This document shows, in pieces, positions 42,531 through 50,606 of a stretch of DNA of 64,000 nt. Numbering within the stretch: position 1 is the stretch's first letter; every line of letters begins with the position of its first letter. The notes below the pieces were generated by a model. The model did not search any database, had not been told where the DNA came from, and worked only from the letters and a program-made list of their open reading frames with translations. Both the position numbers and the translations under genes were made by a program. Source of the DNA: JAQWCH01 sp050952725 (lineage in GTDB: Bacteria > Bacillota_I > Bacilli_A > RFN20 > CAG-826); NCBI GenBank assembly GCA_050952725.1, contig JBMNLN010000001.1, forward strand, positions 1,240,001 to 1,304,000. Direction: 5' to 3'.

Positions 42531-44387
42531 CTAAATAATAATGACATCAAAATTGACGTCATAGACCCCAAAATCATCAGGATTGATGTCTAAAAATACC
42601 TCTTGATCAATCTTTAAATCCTCGTCAATTTTAACGTAAACTTGGTCGCCAGCAACATCGATAACAGCAAACCGAAGTTTTGGTGAATATTGAATGATGT
42701 CTTGGATAATTCCCTTCATTCCTTGGGAAGAAAAAGTCACCGCGTCGGGGGCAAAGGAAAAATCAATCGTGTGCAGAGCGAATTTTTTTCCGAGTAATGC
42801 ATAGATTTTCGCGACAATTTCATCATTTGGACGATAAGTCACATCTTTAATCGCATAATCAAAGACTTTCTTGTTGACGGACTTACCATCCATCGTAATT
42901 CGGCGGCGATGCGGAATGAGTTTTCCAGTAATCGTATTCATCCGAGGGATGCCAGCAAAAACCACCTGGCCACCATCGGTAATGGAAATCAACTCAGGTC
43001 GGAGATTAAAGGAATACGTTTTACCTTTGACTTCTTGATCGCGCTTAGCAAAAAGGGTTTGACCATCTTCCCCTTGAAGTGTTAACAAAACTTCTTCTTG
43101 AATCCGCTCCTGTTTCAGAATCTTTAAAGCGTATTGTTTTCCCTCTTCCAGCGCTGCTAAAGGAATCAATAGATGCGGATCTTTCATTTGGGCCATCGCT
43201 TTTTCATAGGCCTTCGGAAAGGAAACTTTCTTTCCAAAAAGCTTTTCACTGTATTTTACAAACGAATGATGTGGCATTCGCGGATTCAAGGTTGCCTGGG
43301 TGGCACTCGAGAAAAGATGAATTTTATCCGCTTCCAGCTTTAAATGGATCGTATCACCTTCGCGAATTTCATTATTTCGCGTAATTTTGGCAATGATATT
43401 AATATCTGTCGCGGCGATTAGACCTTCACACACTGTTTCATTTCCTAAAGCTTCGATTAAATTGATATCAAGGGGGATGGTATTTTTTTCCTTGCGTGAT
43501 GCAAGCGATAAGTGCTCAGGGCGAATACCGATTTTCACCGCTTCATGATTGGCTAAGTCAAAGACATCAATTTTGGGGAATTTTTTAAGAGGAAATTTCA
43601 ACAGATGTTTGCCGATTTTAAGCATAATTTCATCATGAACAATCTGACAGATTCCATCGAAGATATTCATCTGCGGACTGCCGATAAAGCCAGCGACAAA
43701 GAGGTTTTCTGGATAATCATATAAATTCATCGGCGAATCGACTTGTTGAATCAACCCTTTATCCATGACGACGATTTTTGTTCCCATGGTCATCGCCTCA
43801 ATTTGATCGTGAGTTACATAGATAAATGTCGTTTTTAGGGCATCGTGTAATCTTCGAATCTCACTGCGCATCGAAGCTCTTAATTTGGCGTCTAAGTTAC
43901 TTAACGGTTCATCGAGGAGAAAAACTGAGGGATTTCGAACTATCGCCCTTCCCAAGGCAACCCGTTGTCTCTGTCCGCCTGACATATCTTTGGGTTTTTT
44001 GGCTAATTGGGAAGTAAGACCGAGAATTTCTGCCGCCTCCGTCACCCGCTGATCGATTTCTTGTTTGGGGACCTTATTAATGCGCAGACCAAAGGCCATA
44101 TTTTCATAGACATTCATATGCGGATAAAGCGCATAGTTTTGAAAGACCATCGCCATATTGCGATCTTTGGGTTCAAGCGCATTTGCTTTCACGCCAGAAA
44201 TATAAAAAGAGCCCGCCGTGATGTCCTCTAGCCCAGCGATCATTCTCAAAGTAGTTGACTTTCCGCAACCTGAAGGACCGACCAAAATAACAAATTCGCC
44301 GTTTTTAATGACCAGATTAAAATTGTTTACGGCGACAGTTCCATCGTTGTAAACTTTGTAGACATTTTTTAAAACCAAATCAGTCAT
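42531..44387 (-). CDS. Sugar ABC transporter ATPase, MsmX/UgpC type, with long C-terminal extension
   Basis: An ATPase of 618 residues. The N-terminal 370 residues are a normal MsmX/UgpC-type subunit: Walker A GPSGCGKST near 37-45, signature MSGGQRQRVALGR near 134, Walker B LLDEPLSNLD and a TOBE region. A further about 245 residues follow, which ordinary members lack. The end of it (GMKGIIQDIIQY to GVYDVNFD) resembles another OB-fold/TOBE domain. It is the first gene of the operon, which is unusual, since LplABC-type importers normally borrow an MsmX encoded elsewhere. The extension may sense a ligand or bind a partner. A direct-repeat site lies about 100 bases upstream. Confidence 0.85.
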   Translation of the reverse strand: MTDLVLKNVYKVYNDGTVAVNNFNLVIKNGEFVILVGPSGCGKSTTLRMIAGLEDITAGSFYISGVKANALEPKDRNMAMVFQNYALYPHMNVYENMAFGLRINKVPKQEIDQRVTEAAEILGLTSQLAKKPKDMSGGQRQRVALGRAIVRNPSVFLLDEPLSNLDAKLRASMRSEIRRLHDALKTTFIYVTHDQIEAMTMGTKIVVMDKGLIQQVDSPMNLYDYPENLFVAGFIGSPQMNIFDGICQIVHDEIMLKIGKHLLKFPLKKFPKIDVFDLANHEAVKIGIRPEHLSLASRKEKNTIPLDINLIEALGNETVCEGLIAATDINIIAKITRNNEIREGDTIHLKLEADKIHLFSSATQATLNPRMPHHSFVKYSEKLFGKKVSFPKAYEKAMAQMKDPHLLIPLAALEEGKQYALKILKQERIQEEVLLTLQGEDGQTLFAKRDQEVKGKTYSFNLRPELISITDGGQVVFAGIPRMNTITGKLIPHRRRITMDGKSVNKKVFDYAIKDVTYRPNDEIVAKIYALLGKKFALHTIDFSFAPDAVTFSSQGMKGIIQDIIQYSPKLRFAVIDVAGDQVYVKIDEDLKIDQEVFLDINPDDFGVYDVNFDVIII

Positions 44388-44488
44388 AGCAATTTAGTCC
44401 CTGTATATATTATATTTTGCAATCCAACAAAATCATTTTTACACATGAAAATGTATAAATCAACTTGTGTTATCGCTTTTGCTCAAAA

Positions 44489-44505
44489 TTGATTATTTAT
44501 GATTA
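44489..44505. promoter_or_regulatory. Direct-repeat operator in front of the ABC operon
   Basis: TTGATTA (44489-44495) is followed ten bases later by ATGATTA (44499-44505), and TTAATCAA overlaps the second part so that the site is also partly palindromic. A related site at 45290-45306 precedes the divergent rpiB-like gene. DeoR-type regulators often bind direct repeats at helical-turn spacing. It lies about 100 bases before the ATPase ATG and next to the deoR-like gene end. The -10 element of the operon may be TATAAT at 44409-44414. Confidence 0.55.
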
Positions 44506-44509
44506 TTAA

Positions 44510-45267
44510 TCAAGCGACAATGAGTTTTATTCCAGCTTTGGTAAAGGCCTCTTGATATTGAGGCGGCAACTCTTTATCGCAAATAAGTACATCAATCAAA
44601 TTTAAGTCGCAAGTCTTAAACATAAAACTTTTATCTATTTTTGAAGAATCAACGAGCAGTATTTTCAGTTCGGAGTTTTTAATCATCGCTTCCTTGCATT
44701 TTTTTGTTCAATAGTAGCTTCATTCGGTCCGTGAAGACTCAACCCATGACATGAGAAAAAACAAATATCACAATAAATTTTATTGATATATTCTACCGCA
44801 TCACATCCTACCGTGGTATTCGTCAAAAACTGCACTTCTCCAGGAGCGACAAATGTTCTGATATTGTCTGAAGTATTCAGCAATAACGCCGTATCAATTC
44901 CATTGGTCACCACTGCCACATCATTAATCTTTTTAAGAAAGGGAACGAGGCTCGATACTGTGGTTGAAGAATCGAAAAAATACGACTGGTGATCTTTAAA
45001 AAACTTAGACGCTTCTTGAGCGATTTTGCGCTTTTCTTGCGGATTGGTTTGTCGGCGAATAAAAGACGAAATTTCTCCCGAAATATCTTCGATTGCACTC
45101 GCCCCGCCTCGGACTCTTTTGATTAACCCCATATCCTCAAGAGCTTGTAAATCTCTTCTAATTGTTGCTGGAGAGGCATAGATGAATTTTACGAGTTCAT
45201 CGACACTCATGTACTTTTTTTCATTAACAATCTTTAATATTTGATTTTGTCTTTCTGCGATTAACAT
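44510..45267 (-). pseudogene. DeoR-type transcription regulator, frameshifted
   Basis: The first frame (45267-44683) holds the winged helix (ASPATIRRDLQALEDMG) and half of the sugar-phosphate sensor domain with FFDSSTTV and VVTNGID. It runs into a stop after 194 codons. A second frame, reached by one extra A in the run of seven A at 44699-44705, continues with CKEAMIKNSELKILLVDSSK and ends at 44510. Together they give 252 residues, the normal length for the family. The ribosome site GGAGGG lies before the ATG. The gene probably controlled the neighbouring operons through the TTGATTA sites. A sequencing error in the A-run is a real possibility. Confidence 0.75.
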
Positions 45268-45289
45268 AGCCTACCCTCCAAGAGTATTC

Positions 45290-45306
45290 TTGATTAGTTT
45301 TGATTA
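45290..45306. promoter_or_regulatory. Direct-repeat operator in front of the divergent rpiB-like gene
   Basis: TTGATTA at 45290-45296 and again TTGATTA at 45300-45306, ten bases apart, in the 134-base divergent region between the deoR-like gene and rpiB copy 2. Compared with the site at 44489, 15 of the first 17 bases agree. The site lies 96 bases before the rpiB ATG. Confidence 0.55.
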
Positions 45307-45401
45307 ATTTGCAACATCATTTAGATTTCTTTTCAAAACTTTACTTGACTTTTGAATTGGCTTATCTTGAAGTTAGAAACACACAAAATGGGAGGAAATA
45401 C

Positions 45402-45986
45402 ATGATTAAAAACAAAATTAAAGACAAGAAAATCGTTGTTGGAGCCGACTTTGCTGGCTTCCCTTTAAAAGAAGTGGTCGTCGAGCATTTACGGAAAAAA
45501 GGTTGGGAAATTCTCGATTTAGGGGTAAAAAAAGATAGTGTTCCCGATGATCCGGAGAATATGTTCCACCGCATCGGACTAAGAGTTGGGGCGCAAATTA
45601 GCGAAAAGAAATATGAACGTGCTCTCCTTTTCTGCGGCACGGGCATGGGGATTCATATCGCCGCGAGTAAATGCCCTGGTGTGCATGCCGGTGTAGTGGA
45701 AAGTTTACCAGCGGCAATTCGCGCAATTACTGGTAATGGGGTTAATGCCTTAGCGATGGGAGCCTTCTATGTCGCCCCGCAAACCGCTTGTGATATCGCT
45801 GATGCCTACCTAGCCAATTCCTTAGGTAGTGGCTGGGAGTGGTGGCATAACTTCTATGAATTCCACAAACTGGCGATGGATGAGCTCGATGCCTTCTGTT
45901 ACAAGGAATACAAAAAGAATGGCTTTAAGGTTAAATACTTAGGAAATTATGACCTGAGCCTCGATTTTGATCAAAAGCCTGAATAA
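45402..45986 (+). CDS. RpiB/LacA/LacB family sugar-phosphate isomerase, copy 2
   Basis: A 194-residue isomerase whose protein sequence is nearly identical to copy 1 at 5789-6367; only the first residues and very few bases differ. The active-site block FCGTGMG is the same. The ATG at 45402 is chosen because GGAGGAAA stands before it; longer frames run into the promoter region. It is divergent from the deoR-like gene, over a common regulatory region containing the TTGATTA repeats. It may process sugar phosphates from the neighbouring import operon. No terminator is clear in the 107 bases after it. Confidence 0.85.
   Translation: MIKNKIKDKKIVVGADFAGFPLKEVVVEHLRKKGWEILDLGVKKDSVPDDPENMFHRIGLRVGAQISEKKYERALLFCGTGMGIHIAASKCPGVHAGVVESLPAAIRAITGNGVNALAMGAFYVAPQTACDIADAYLANSLGSGWEWWHNFYEFHKLAMDELDAFCYKEYKKNGFKVKYLGNYDLSLDFDQKPE
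45420..45984 (+). repeat. Inverted duplicate of 5791-6355 (rpiB-like gene)
   Basis: The 565 bases match the segment 5791-6355 in reverse orientation with only a few base differences seen by eye, mostly silent (for example GGGGTTAATGCC against GGAGTTAACGCC). The match starts about codon 5-6 and ends in the stop codon, so both flanks differ. The copies are 39 kb apart in opposite directions. Confidence 0.9.
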
Positions 45987-46093
45987 GATAAACAGATTTT
46001 TCAACCTGAAATGGGGACCAAAAATAATCATCTATATTTTCGTATTAAACTTGTTATTTTATAACTGTAATAAGAATGATTAACCTCTGCGAA

Positions 46094-48379
46094 TCATGTT
46101 AGTAAAGTCGGATCATAATCGCTTGGATATTTCTTCTTTTTCTTCTCTTCGGGCGGGAAAAAGAATTTGGCCTTTAAAGTCGTCTTCGAAATTAGTTTAT
46201 CGAAGATATAAAGAAGCATCGGGAGCAGGAAGATAACTAAACCACCTGATAAGATCGCTCCTCTTCCGATTAATTCCCCAATGCCTGCCACTCCGGTCAC
46301 GCCGCTAGCGAACTTTAAAACATAACCCGCGGCCCCGAGGATAAGACTAGAGGTGAGAATCGAATGGCCACCTTGATCGAGGGCGTATTTAATCGCCTCG
46401 CGTTTGATCATCGTTTTTCTGGCTTCCGTATAAAACTGGGTAAAGAGAATCGCATAGTCAATCGTCGCTCCCAGCTGAATCGAGCTGACAATCATATAAC
46501 CGATAAAGATTAGCGGGGTCCCCGTCACATAAGGAATCGCCATATTGATGAAAATTCCTAACTCGATGACCACCAGCAAAACTAGGGGAATCGAAACACT
46601 CCTAAAGTTGACTAACAAGATGATAAAGACCAAGGCGATGGAAAGCAGATTCACAAACACGTAGTCTTGTTCCACCACTTGCTTAATTTCTTTGACAGAG
46701 GGGGAGACCCCGATGATATGGGCATCATCGGCAAAGCGCTGTCGGGCCACGACGGTTTCGATAATCTGCACCGCCTTTTCCGCCCGCGGCGACTCGGTTT
46801 CGGTATTAATCGAAATAATCACCCGTGAATAGTTGGCGCTGATAAATTGCTTTTTAAAATTTTCGGAGATCATATTTTCAATCATCGCTGGATCAAAATG
46901 ATCGGTGATAAAATTTTTAATCGCCGGCGGTAAATCATTAAAGTTGGCAATATAGGTTTCAATATCAGTCAAGGTCGAATAACTCTGAATGGTCGGACGA
47001 TAATCTTCATTGGCTTTTTCAAGTTCGGTATTGAGCTCGCGAATCATCTTTTTTTCTAAGACGCGGTAGTCGCCATACCCTTGAGTCGGAACTAAGACAA
47101 CAATCATATTATTGCGACCAAACCTAGTTTCAATCCGCTTAGATTCGCTCATTTCCCCTCCGGTTTCGCGCACCGCCATCGCGGCATCGCCATAGACAAA
47201 GTTATTTTTCGTCTGAGCCACATAAGCGGGAACGACCACCATCAAAAATAAAGCTGGGAGGAGATAGCGCGTTTTCGTAATCGGCTTGGATAATTTGCCA
47301 ATTTTAGGGAAGAAGGGGCGGTGTTCGGTTTTCTTTAAAAGTTTATCACTGGCAAGAATTAATGAAGGCATAAAGGTAAAGGTCACGACCATGCTCAGCA
47401 AAATTCCTTTGATCATCACCCGGCTTAAATCCATCCCAATCGTATAACGCATAAACATCAAGGCGACAAAACCCGCGACGGTGGTCAGCATGCTGGAGCC
47501 AATCGAACTAAAGGAATTCTTCATCGCGACCGCCATCGCCTCTTTGGCTTCGAGCCCGCTCTCTTTTTCTTTTTGATAAGCATGGAGGAGGAAAATCGAA
47601 TAGTCCATCGAGATGGCCAGTTGCAATAAACTCGCGGTTGAATTAGTTAAAAACGAGACCGAGGGGAAGAAAATATTCGTCCCCATGTTCACGATGATGC
47701 TGACTAAAACCGTCGCGACAAAAACCGCAGGTTCCATCCATGACTTGGTAAAGATAATTAAAATCAGCAAGATGATCGGGGCGACATAAAGCGATGTTCT
47801 CACCACTTCTGACTTTGTAGTCTCACGCATTTTATAAGCATTGACCGCCGTCCCGCTCAGCGCAAAGGGTTTGTCAATTCGCGTCAAGTAATCGCGAATT
47901 TCATCAATGGTCTTACCGACATTTAAACTATGATCACTTTCAGTAAAGACTACTTGCAGAAGCGCCGAGCGCTCTTTATAGAAAGCATTTAATCCTGGGA
48001 TGACGCCAAAATCAAAGGTGCCAACAGGATCATATTCATCGAAGATATCTTGCACATTGGTAATCACATCGCGTTCGATGAAATTATCAATCCAGACGAC
48101 TTCCATAATATAGGGCATCGAAGCAATCTTATCCTTATAGACAAACACTTCAACAGGATCGACATCTTCAATCATCACACTAGCTTGACCAGTGATGCCG
48201 AATTCTTCTTCCATCACCTGGAGCGATTGTTTAATCCGCGTATTTTCGGGGAGATAAACCGTCGTATCATATTCGATTTTGATATGGGGAATCAAAAAGA
48301 CGGATACTGCTGTCGCCAGTAACCAAAAAGCGAGTAAGACATATCGTATTTTTACGATAAAAGCGCTGATCTTTTTCAT
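46094..48379 (-). CDS. MMPL/RND-type membrane exporter
   Basis: A protein of 761 residues with about twelve membrane helices, arranged as one helix, a large outer domain, a helix cluster, a second outer domain and a helix cluster. This is the layout of MMPL/RND lipid or drug exporters of Gram-positive bacteria. Family blocks include QLAISMDYSIFLLH near 260 and QLGATIDYAILFTQFY near 640, where the charged residues of the proton path lie. It overlaps the tetR gene by one base (TAATG), so they form a unit. The substrate is unknown; lipids or antimicrobials are common for the family. Confidence 0.86.
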   Translation of the reverse strand: MKKISAFIVKIRYVLLAFWLLATAVSVFLIPHIKIEYDTTVYLPENTRIKQSLQVMEEEFGITGQASVMIEDVDPVEVFVYKDKIASMPYIMEVVWIDNFIERDVITNVQDIFDEYDPVGTFDFGVIPGLNAFYKERSALLQVVFTESDHSLNVGKTIDEIRDYLTRIDKPFALSGTAVNAYKMRETTKSEVVRTSLYVAPIILLILIIFTKSWMEPAVFVATVLVSIIVNMGTNIFFPSVSFLTNSTASLLQLAISMDYSIFLLHAYQKEKESGLEAKEAMAVAMKNSFSSIGSSMLTTVAGFVALMFMRYTIGMDLSRVMIKGILLSMVVTFTFMPSLILASDKLLKKTEHRPFFPKIGKLSKPITKTRYLLPALFLMVVVPAYVAQTKNNFVYGDAAMAVRETGGEMSESKRIETRFGRNNMIVVLVPTQGYGDYRVLEKKMIRELNTELEKANEDYRPTIQSYSTLTDIETYIANFNDLPPAIKNFITDHFDPAMIENMISENFKKQFISANYSRVIISINTETESPRAEKAVQIIETVVARQRFADDAHIIGVSPSVKEIKQVVEQDYVFVNLLSIALVFIILLVNFRSVSIPLVLLVVIELGIFINMAIPYVTGTPLIFIGYMIVSSIQLGATIDYAILFTQFYTEARKTMIKREAIKYALDQGGHSILTSSLILGAAGYVLKFASGVTGVAGIGELIGRGAILSGGLVIFLLPMLLYIFDKLISKTTLKAKFFFPPEEKKKKKYPSDYDPTLLT

Positions 48380-48939
48380 TAGCAGATCCTCCCTTCAATA
48401 TCTTTAAAAATATAGACAAATAACGCATTCAGACTTTGGGCTAAGTTCTCCTGTTTCTGGTTGCGAATCACGTAGATGGCTCCATAGACTAAGTAATAGT
48501 AAGTCAACTCCACCAGGGTGTCTTCCATCTGGGGAAGAAAGGTTTTAATCGTGGTCGTCATGTATTTCTTAAAGGCGAGCAAGGCATCGTCGGAATCATC
48601 TTCGCCATCGTGTTCGAGATAGATGACTAGGTGCTTAGGATAGCGTTCTGCTAATTGATAGAAATGTTTTAAGACGAGCTGGAGATCATCGTTGAGCAAG
48701 TTGTTCGTGCCCGTTTTAATCGCATCATCCATAAACCGCCGTAAGTTAGAAGCCACAGGGCTCGTCAACGTATTAAAAAGTTCTTTTTTGTTTTTGAAAT
48801 AGCGATATAAATTACCGACGCTAGTTCGGCATTTATAACTGATGACGCGCATCGAGGTTTTTTCATAGCCTTCTTGATAAAAAGATTCAAGGGCAATTTT
48901 GAGAATCTTCTCGTTTAATTTTGGGTTTAAAGTACGCAT
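48379..48939 (-). CDS. TetR-type regulator of the MMPL exporter
   Basis: A 186-residue TetR family protein. The helix-turn-helix TSVGNLYRYFKNKKELF lies near 40-56 and the rest is helical. The ATG at 48939 is chosen over an upstream GTG, since AGGTG lies six bases before it. A palindrome TGAACACCTGTTCA covers the ribosome site and suggests self-repression. It is coupled to the exporter gene and probably represses it until a ligand binds. Confidence 0.82.
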   Translation of the reverse strand: MRTLNPKLNEKILKIALESFYQEGYEKTSMRVISYKCRTSVGNLYRYFKNKKELFNTLTSPVASNLRRFMDDAIKTGTNNLLNDDLQLVLKHFYQLAERYPKHLVIYLEHDGEDDSDDALLAFKKYMTTTIKTFLPQMEDTLVELTYYYLVYGAIYVIRNQKQENLAQSLNALFVYIFKDIEGRIC

Positions 48940-48941
48940 AG

Positions 48942-48989
48942 TGAACACCTGTTCATTAATAGTTTACGGATATTATCTTCCCAGTTCAA
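48942..48989 (-). promoter_or_regulatory. TetR-type operator and promoter of tetR-MMPL unit
   Basis: On the minus strand a promoter reads TTGAAC (48984-48989), 17-base spacer, TAAACT (48961-48966). Directly after it lies a perfect inverted repeat TGAACA-CC-TGTTCA (48942-48955), partly covering the ribosome site. A repressor bound here would block both transcription and translation. Confidence 0.55.
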
Positions 48990-49085
48990 GAGCGTTTTTT
49001 CAATTTTTGATAACTTTTTGAGCACAAGTTTACAAATAGAAAAAAAGTTGCAAAAAAATCTTCTTTTTTGGTGATTTCTTATCAA

Positions 49086-49113
49086 AAAAAGACAGCGATT
49101 GAGCTGTCTTTCA
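49086..49113 (-). terminator. Rho-independent terminator of the 49-50 kb lipoprotein gene
   Basis: The minus strand reads AAAGACAGC-TCAATC-GCTGTCTTT followed by more T. It lies 58 bases after the lipoprotein stop. Confidence 0.85.
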
Positions 49114-49170
49114 AAAAGTGGTTGGGTGTTAGAGTCTTAGCAAGGATAATCCCGGACTGCTGCAGGTGGC

Positions 49171-50343
49171 TTAGCCGACCAGTTCGCTTTGACGCGAAAT
49201 CAGGTGATAGCGATACATCTCACTGCCACTTTCGTAATACAAATAGCGATTGACGATATTCAAATTACGGACAGGGGCACTGAAATTGATAGTGGAATCA
49301 ACTGTTTTGGTAAGGTAATTATAAACGTGAATTCCACTGCTGCTGACATAATAGAGATGTTGGTCGTCGCTATTGTAACTATGGTAGCCATAATCAAAGT
49401 CAATAAAGGTCAACCGATCAGTCTTCTGTTCATAAAGATATAAGAAATCGCCTTCATCACTGCGGAGTTTCACAAAGAAAAGGCGATCATTTTCATCATC
49501 GAAAGCCTCGTGTAAAAGTAGTAACTGCTCAATTGAAGTGAAATTTAAAGTGGCAAAATTTTTAATCGTGCTCGTCCCGATCAGATTATTAGCCGCCACT
49601 TTAATAATCGTCGGCTCAGTCGTGGTGGTAAAGAGCAATTTGTTATATTGCTGATTGATGTTTTCCATACCGCGCCTCTCCTTAACCCGATTCATCGTCT
49701 TGGGGTTATAATAGATGAGCCATTCATCGTCCCCATAGCTAGGAATCGTGGTCTTTGCGTATAGATAAGTCGTTTGCCGCGCGAGATAATTGACGGTTTG
49801 ACTAAGGGCGGTCGTCACTTCTAAAGTAGTTAAATCGACCGCGTATAAATATTGCGACTCGCTCCCTAGGTAATAGAGTTGATTATCATAAAGGGTTAAA
49901 AACATCACTTTTCCTAGACCAGAAAGTAAGGTCGTGCTCTCTTTGGTCACAGGATGATAACGATAAATCGCCCCTTGATGCGCATAGTAATGGACTTTTT
50001 GGTCAAAATCATAAACGGCTAAACCGCGATTGTACGTGTTGCCGTTCGTGTTACCAAATAAATAGCTATTAGTTAAAAAAGCAACTTCTTCATTCTCGGG
50101 CGCGATGACTTCCGAACTCGTTGGCGGCGAGGTTGTTGGCGAATCATCACTGCTGCTATCTGGCACTTCACTGGTTGAACTATCACTTGAAGATGTGGAT
50201 GATGTAATCGAAGTCGTTAACGATGTTGTCGTTTCGCTATAATCATCAGTCGACTCTTGATCACCGGTGGATGTCGATGGCCGGCATCCGCTAATCAACA
50301 CCAAAAAAACGATACCCAGCGTCGCTAAATGTCTGACTTTCAT
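49171..50343 (-). CDS. Lipoprotein with Ser/Thr-rich linker and DUF5050-like propeller
   Basis: A 390-residue lipoprotein with lipobox LISGC (Cys20). Residues about 22-85 are almost only Ser, Thr, Asp and Glu, a spacer lifting the domain off the membrane. The following 300 residues are beta-rich repeats with recurring LYYLGS, YLYAVDL and LYYVSSSGI strands, as in DUF5050 propellers. Function unknown; display of a binding domain at the surface is likely. A GGGGGAGA site precedes the ATG and a clean terminator follows. Confidence 0.72.
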   Translation of the reverse strand: MKVRHLATLGIVFLVLISGCRPSTSTGDQESTDDYSETTTSLTTSITSSTSSSDSSTSEVPDSSSDDSPTTSPPTSSEVIAPENEEVAFLTNSYLFGNTNGNTYNRGLAVYDFDQKVHYYAHQGAIYRYHPVTKESTTLLSGLGKVMFLTLYDNQLYYLGSESQYLYAVDLTTLEVTTALSQTVNYLARQTTYLYAKTTIPSYGDDEWLIYYNPKTMNRVKERRGMENINQQYNKLLFTTTTEPTIIKVAANNLIGTSTIKNFATLNFTSIEQLLLLHEAFDDENDRLFFVKLRSDEGDFLYLYEQKTDRLTFIDFDYGYHSYNSDDQHLYYVSSSGIHVYNYLTKTVDSTINFSAPVRNLNIVNRYLYYESGSEMYRYHLISRQSELVG

Positions 50344-50606
50344 CTTGTTATTATCTCCCCCTATATCCGCTTCTATTTTAGCATTTTTATATATATCGCA
50401 ATAGCGAATTGTCGAAGAGAAGATTAATTCGCGTTAATGTTGGCGAAAATTTAATTTCATAGGCGAATTGCCAAGGAAATAGAGCATTTTTATCAAGAAT
50501 TTATCCGCATCAAAAAACGAGTTGAAAATTGAGTTTTTCCTCATCGCAAAATGTCTTTAATCTCTTTTTATCAATTTGTTTTTTTAAGGTTTAGTCGTCA
50601 ATGATC

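Noticed and set aside
43079..43384. 101-codon plus-strand frame inside the ATPase gene
   Set aside because: Antisense shadow of a conserved coding region without own signals.
5789..45986. Composite transposon bordered by the two rpiB-like copies
   Set aside because: The repeats are a sugar isomerase gene without transposase or terminal inverted repeats, and the 39 kb between them carries ordinary operons.
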